Positions 6,887-9,381 of a DNA stretch of 9,381 bases are shown here, piece by piece. The notes under the pieces were generated by a model. That model did not search any database. It saw nothing but the letters and a program-made list of their open reading frames with translations, and had not been told where the DNA came from. This DNA is from Myxococcales bacterium (GTDB lineage: Bacteria; Myxococcota_C; UBA6777). How positions within the stretch are numbered: the stretch's first letter is position 1; every line of letters begins with the position of its first letter. The position numbers and the translations under genes were made by a program. The stretch spans positions 1-9,381 of the forward strand of contig JALTMC010000885.1 of the NCBI GenBank assembly GCA_027005175.1. Reading direction: 5' to 3'.

Positions 6887-7060
6887 GTTGCAATACTGTC
6901 CAACGTTCTATGATATCAAAAGCGATGGAATCCAAAGAGGGGGTGTTGCACTACTGTCCAACGTTCGATTGTAGCAAAAGTGGTGGAATCCAAAGAGGGT
7001 GTGATGCAATACTGTCCAACGTTCTATGATATCAAAAGCGATGGAATCGAAAGAGGAGGT
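6887..7060 (+). repeat. Three 58-bp tandem repeats
   Basis: Units begin near 6887, 6945 and 7003, each running GTTGCAATACTGTCCAACGT-like and on to a GGAATCCAAAGAGG-like end. Units 1 and 3 are nearly identical. Unit 2 differs mainly in the middle, where the TGATATCA palindrome of units 1 and 3 is lost. Units abut directly with no spacers, so this is not a CRISPR array. Unit 1 contains TTGCAA (6888-6893) and TATGAT (6909-6914) 15 bp apart, a sub-optimal sigma-70-like pair. Possible roles are a repeated protein-binding site or a promoter cluster for the gene at 7139. Confidence 0.9.
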
Positions 7061-7138
7061 TATGCGTTGCTTGGTTGTTCCGGTCTTGTTTCCTCACTGT
7101 GTTTCTTTTCTTCACTATAACACCAGGGGCTGCTCGCG

Positions 7139-8023
7139 ATGCTTCTTTTTCATGTTTTTTGTCGTACACTGGTTTGTGTCGGTCTGCTCCTTTCTTTCTG
7201 TGTGTGTGACTCTTCTGTGAGCCAAGCGGGTTCGCTACATCCTTGGCTTGGGAAAAAGAAGACCTCCTCTCGAAACTCTCTACAATCACGCTTTCCGCCT
7301 CCTCGTGGTTTTCGACGAGTTAAGGTCCGCCGTGGAAGCTTTGCTTGGTGGCTGCGCCGTTTGCCTCTTATGCCAAAAGGCACGCCCATCCGGGACTACC
7401 GAGGGCGAGTCGTTGACCAGTCGGCTCGCGCGGCTGTGGTTCGATTGGATGTTGGTCGAGGGAACTTACAACAATGTGCTGATGTTGTGATGCGATTGTG
7501 GGGGGAGTATCTGTGGTACCGAAAACTTCAGCATCATTACCAGTTTCGTCTGACCAGTGGGCATCGCAACCCCTGGTCACGCTATGCCAAGGGAGATCGG
7601 TTGCGGATTGTTCGCGGACGAATGCGTGGGTGGCGCCGTCGGGTTGCTCGACGTAACTATTCTTACCGTAACTTTCGACGCTATCTTCGCGTCGTGATGA
7701 TGTTCTCTGGAACAGCTTCTTTGGGGCGTGAATTGAAGCATATCCGAGCCTCACGAGCCGGCGCAGGTGATCTCCTCTTACAGGGAGGTTTCCCCGGACA
7801 CACTTCCATCTTGTTGGATGAGGTACGAAACACCAAAGGGCAGAGACTCTTTTTACTTGGGCAGGGTTTTATGCCTGCCCAAAGCTTTCACGTCGTGCGC
7901 TCTGAACAACGTCGAATCTCTCCCTGGTTTAAATTCCCACGTCAAGGTGCCATTCCTACTCCAAGCTGGAATTTCACAACCAAACACTTCTACCGCCTTC
8001 CACACCTGCAACAGACAAGATAG
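7139..8023 (+). CDS. DUF4846-family exported protein
   Basis: A 294-aa basic protein. Residues 1-30 are a signal peptide: hydrophobic core LVCVGLLLSFCVC, then SVSQA|GS as a plausible signal peptidase I site. FC does not fit a lipobox well. Blocks I recognise as DUF4846 are GSFAWWLRRLPL (66-77), LQQCADVVMRLWGEYLW (110-126), FSGTASLGREL (189-199), GDLLLQGGFPGHTSILLDE (210-228) and FMPAQSFHVV (244-253). The family has no established function. The Cys in QQCAD (C113) and His in PGH (H221) are in highly conserved-looking blocks. AGGGG lies 9 nt before the ATG. It is transcribed divergently from the kinase and preceded by the 58-bp repeats. Arg content is striking in residues 155-185. Family assignment is by memory of motifs; the export call is strong. 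Confidence 0.8.
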   Translation: MLLFHVFCRTLVCVGLLLSFCVCDSSVSQAGSLHPWLGKKKTSSRNSLQSRFPPPRGFRRVKVRRGSFAWWLRRLPLMPKGTPIRDYRGRVVDQSARAAVVRLDVGRGNLQQCADVVMRLWGEYLWYRKLQHHYQFRLTSGHRNPWSRYAKGDRLRIVRGRMRGWRRRVARRNYSYRNFRRYLRVVMMFSGTASLGRELKHIRASRAGAGDLLLQGGFPGHTSILLDEVRNTKGQRLFLLGQGFMPAQSFHVVRSEQRRISPWFKFPRQGAIPTPSWNFTTKHFYRLPHLQQTR

Positions 8024-8056
8024 GAGACAGATTCGTTGAACCGTGCCTTCTCTACA

Positions 8057-8236
8057 CTCCGCTCTAAGACAGCGAAACCGCACCTTATAGGCTGGGATGG
8101 TTTCTCTTGTTCCATCTTCCATCTTCCATCTTCCATCTTCCATCTTCCATCTTCCATCTTCCATCTTCCATCTTCCATCTTCCATCTTCCATCTTCCATC
8201 TTCCATCTCCGCTCTAAGACAGTGAAACCGCACCTT
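8057..8236 (+). repeat. 30-bp direct repeat flanking the heptamer array
   Basis: CTCCGCTCTAAGACAG followed by YGAAACCGCACCTT occurs at 8057-8086 and 8207-8236, 29/30 identical and 150 bp apart. The second copy begins on the last two bases of the 7-bp array. Confidence 0.9.
8111..8208 (+). repeat. Heptanucleotide microsatellite (TCCATCT)14
   Basis: Fourteen perfect, uninterrupted copies of TCCATCT (98 bp). Because 7 is coprime with 3, every frame on a given strand encodes the same heptapeptide cycle: MEDGRWK on the minus strand and SIFHLPS on the plus strand. All frames are open, which creates spurious ORFs in this region. Perfect short arrays of this kind are prone to slipped-strand copy-number change. 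Confidence 0.97.
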
Positions 8237-8594
8237 TCTTGCCTCCTCTCTCTTGCTTTTTTTTCCGTTTTGTGCTAACCCATTTCCTTCGCGAAACGTA
8301 GGGCTACAACAAGTAAGGTTCGGCATCGACAGCTTCATGCTTGGTCCGCCTTCCTTACATCGGCTCGTTCTTTCCTTTGTTTCGTCTTCCACAATCATGA
8401 AGAAACTGGGCTAAGGCATTATTCCACAATACATTTTGTTTGATTCACGGTTGATTTTCACGATGGTTTTATGTCCTGTAAGGAATACACAAGGTCAACG
8501 ACCCCCAGCCCATCCGGCCTTCGTCCTGTAGATTCTGCCGGACCCGCGCTCAGGAGGGGGTTTCCACGCCCACAACATACGAGGTTTTTTTCTG

Positions 8595-9381
8595 ATGATA
8601 AAGAAAGCTCAGGTTTCCCCCTCTCTCCGTTCGATTCAAACCACGCAGAGCCAGGATTTGGGAGTTCAAAACCAACAAGGGACATCACAGATCGAAACTC
8701 CTTCCATCATTCAAGAGGGGCTGGAAGATCTGCAGCAAACAAACCAGTTTGAGCAGGGAACTCTGCAACCCACATCTCTTCCGATGGATGCGGGGCAAGC
8801 AGGTGGTACCGTTGAGCAGAGCGGTCAGTCTTTAATGTCTTTGCAGCTCTCTCAGGCGGGCGAATTGAAGAATTTCCAGTTGGAAGAACAAGCCGACATG
8901 GATGCTTATTTCGATTCCTCTTTTGGTTACAACGATGTGGAGATCCTGTCTCAAGTATGGGGTCTCGATATCTCCGAAACCAAAGGCACCATCGGCTATA
9001 AGATGCGTATCGGACAGGAAGACTACATCCAGGATGTATTGTCGAATCCCAGTAAGTTCCAAATCGCTGATGAACCAAGCACAAAAGTTGCTTATTATGA
9101 CGAACCAAGCTGGGACGCATATATTAAATCTCCTTACAACTACGATGATGCGGTTGTTCTGGCGGGTTCTTGGGGAGTGGGGCTGACCGAGGCGAAGAGT
9201 CTGATCGGTGAAAAAATGTCAACAGGTCAGCAAGACGCGATTGACTGGGCGTTGAAGAATGCACCGTCCGATGTTTCACCCAGCGTTGCTTATTATGACG
9301 AACCAAGCTGGGACGCATATATTAAATCTCCCTATAACTACGATGATGCGGTTGTTCTGGCGGGTACTTGGGGCGTGGGGC
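8595..9381 (+). CDS. Repeat-containing orphan protein (5' part, runs off the window)
   Basis: An open frame of 262 codons with no stop before the window end. ATG 8595 is the first ATG after an in-frame TAG at 8529-8531 and has GAGG (8581-8584) 10 nt upstream. Residues 1-97 are Gln/Ser/Thr-rich and probably disordered (MIKKAQVSPSLRSIQ..., with LEDLQQTNQFEQ). There is no signal peptide or membrane helix. From about residue 98 follow repeats of about 66 residues: a diverged copy (DAYFDSSFGYND...), a full copy from residue 165 (VAYYDEPSWDAYIKSPYNYD...) and a partial third from 231. The consensus is DAY-x-x-S ... Y-x-D ... L-x-x-x-W-G ... E-x-K-x-x-IG-x-KM-x-x-GQ-x-D-x-I ... L-x-N, which suggests small helical modules. 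I do not recognise a named family. It could be a scaffold, adhesion or secreted effector-like protein, but nothing decides between these. Confidence 0.85.
   Translation, partial: MIKKAQVSPSLRSIQTTQSQDLGVQNQQGTSQIETPSIIQEGLEDLQQTNQFEQGTLQPTSLPMDAGQAGGTVEQSGQSLMSLQLSQAGELKNFQLEEQADMDAYFDSSFGYNDVEILSQVWGLDISETKGTIGYKMRIGQEDYIQDVLSNPSKFQIADEPSTKVAYYDEPSWDAYIKSPYNYDDAVVLAGSWGVGLTEAKSLIGEKMSTGQQDAIDWALKNAPSDVSPSVAYYDEPSWDAYIKSPYNYDDAVVLAGTWGVG
8889..9381 (+). repeat. 198-bp (66-codon) intragenic tandem repeats
   Basis: A full unit spans 9087-9284 and a partial unit 9285-9381, with about 93 of 97 overlapping bases identical. Two of the four differences are synonymous changes within PYN (CCTTAC versus CCCTAT). 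A strongly diverged copy precedes them (about 8889-9086) and aligns only at protein level. The array probably continues past the window. A smaller echo, GAYGAACCAAGC, occurs at 9069 and 9099. Confidence 0.9.

Larger units (their letters stand above)
6570..7138. other. Divergent intergenic region (569 bp)
   Basis: Separates the minus-strand kinase gene from the plus-strand DUF4846 gene, so promoters for both should lie here. It holds two hairpins (6634-6657 and 6832-6858) and three 58-bp tandem repeats (6887-7060). Short open frames cross it, but the 58-bp period is not a multiple of three and no family signature or convincing RBS accompanies them, so I call it non-coding. A TATAAC at 7116-7121 could be a -10 element for the DUF4846 gene, but no well-spaced -35 is visible. 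Confidence 0.6.
8024..8594. other. Intergenic spacer with heptanucleotide array, otherwise unassigned
   Basis: After the DUF4846 stop comes a 30-bp element (8057-8086), 24 bp of spacer, the 7-bp array (8111-8208) and the second copy of the element (8207-8236). From 8237 to 8594 I see a pyrimidine-rich stretch with a T8 run near 8255-8262 but no stem that would make it a terminator, no tRNA, and no convincing promoter. The promoter of the gene at 8595 probably lies in the last 200 bp. Confidence 0.6.

Noticed and set aside
6793-7029. 78-codon plus-strand ORF across the 58-bp repeats
   Set aside because: The repeat period shifts frame from unit to unit, so protein sequence is not conserved between units. 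Cys-rich shadow composition.
6887-7060. CRISPR-like array
   Set aside because: The units abut with no unique spacers, and no cas-like gene is present.
8237-8290. Intrinsic terminator at the T8 run
   Set aside because: No GC-rich stem precedes it; the region is simply pyrimidine-rich.
7853-8398. 181-codon minus-strand ORF with repeated MEDGRWK
   Set aside because: It is antisense to the conserved C-terminus of the DUF4846 protein and is kept open by the heptamer array, which is open in all frames.
8625-8670. tRNA-like T-loop (GTTCGATTC)
   Set aside because: No acceptor, anticodon or D-arm pairing fits around it, and it lies in the coding frame of the gene at 8595.
8471-8752. 93-codon plus-strand ORF rich in Pro, Arg and Ser
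   Set aside because: It overlaps in another frame the start of the repeat-protein gene at 8595, which has an RBS, a long open frame and clear internal homology.
8707-9318. Two minus-strand ORFs that both begin MRPSLVRHNKQ
   Set aside because: Their identical starts simply reflect the antisense of the 198-bp coding repeats.

Overview
The window looks like chromosomal DNA of roughly 50% GC from a predatory or complex-lifestyle deltaproteobacterial lineage (Myxococcota or Bradymonadota-like). That placement is an inference. It rests on a membrane-anchored Ser/Thr kinase fused to a formylglycine-generating-enzyme (SUMF1) domain, a DUF4846 exported protein, an unusual Clp-type ATPase, and an intragenically repeated orphan protein. 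No phage, transposon, tRNA, rRNA or CRISPR signal was recognised.

Layout. (1) Positions 1-2595, plus strand: an operon-like chain joined by ATGA and TAATG stop/start overlaps. It contains the tail of an upstream gene, a 22-codon mini-ORF that duplicates the start of the next gene, a 755-aa double-AAA+ Clp-like ATPase, and a short downstream ORF that can be extended only through a CTT TGA C site resembling the prfB +1 frameshift site. (2) Positions 2607-6569, minus strand: a 978-aa kinase/SUMF1 receptor, a TMEM86/YhhN-type membrane protein (lysoplasmalogenase family) and a 71-aa protein, all in the same direction and possibly one unit. They converge on the Clp operon. (3) Positions 6570-7138: the divergent intergenic region, with three 58-bp tandem repeats and two hairpins. 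(4) Positions 7139-8023, plus strand: a DUF4846 exported protein. (5) Positions 8024-8594: a non-coding spacer with 14 perfect copies of a 7-bp repeat beside a duplicated 30-bp element. (6) Positions 8595-9381, plus strand: the 5' part of a gene that runs off the window and encodes a protein with 66-residue repeats that are almost identical at DNA level.

How they may work together. The kinase probably links an extracytoplasmic sensing region to a cytoplasmic kinase domain. The Clp-like ATPase has a D1 module that looks catalytically dead, an active-looking D2 and a VGF loop reminiscent of ClpC/ClpA docking to ClpP. It may therefore act as a specialised unfoldase whose partners lie upstream. 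The most unusual signals are the duplicated gene start, the possible prfB-like recoding site, the repeat-rich intergenic regions and the freshly duplicated repeats of the terminal gene.
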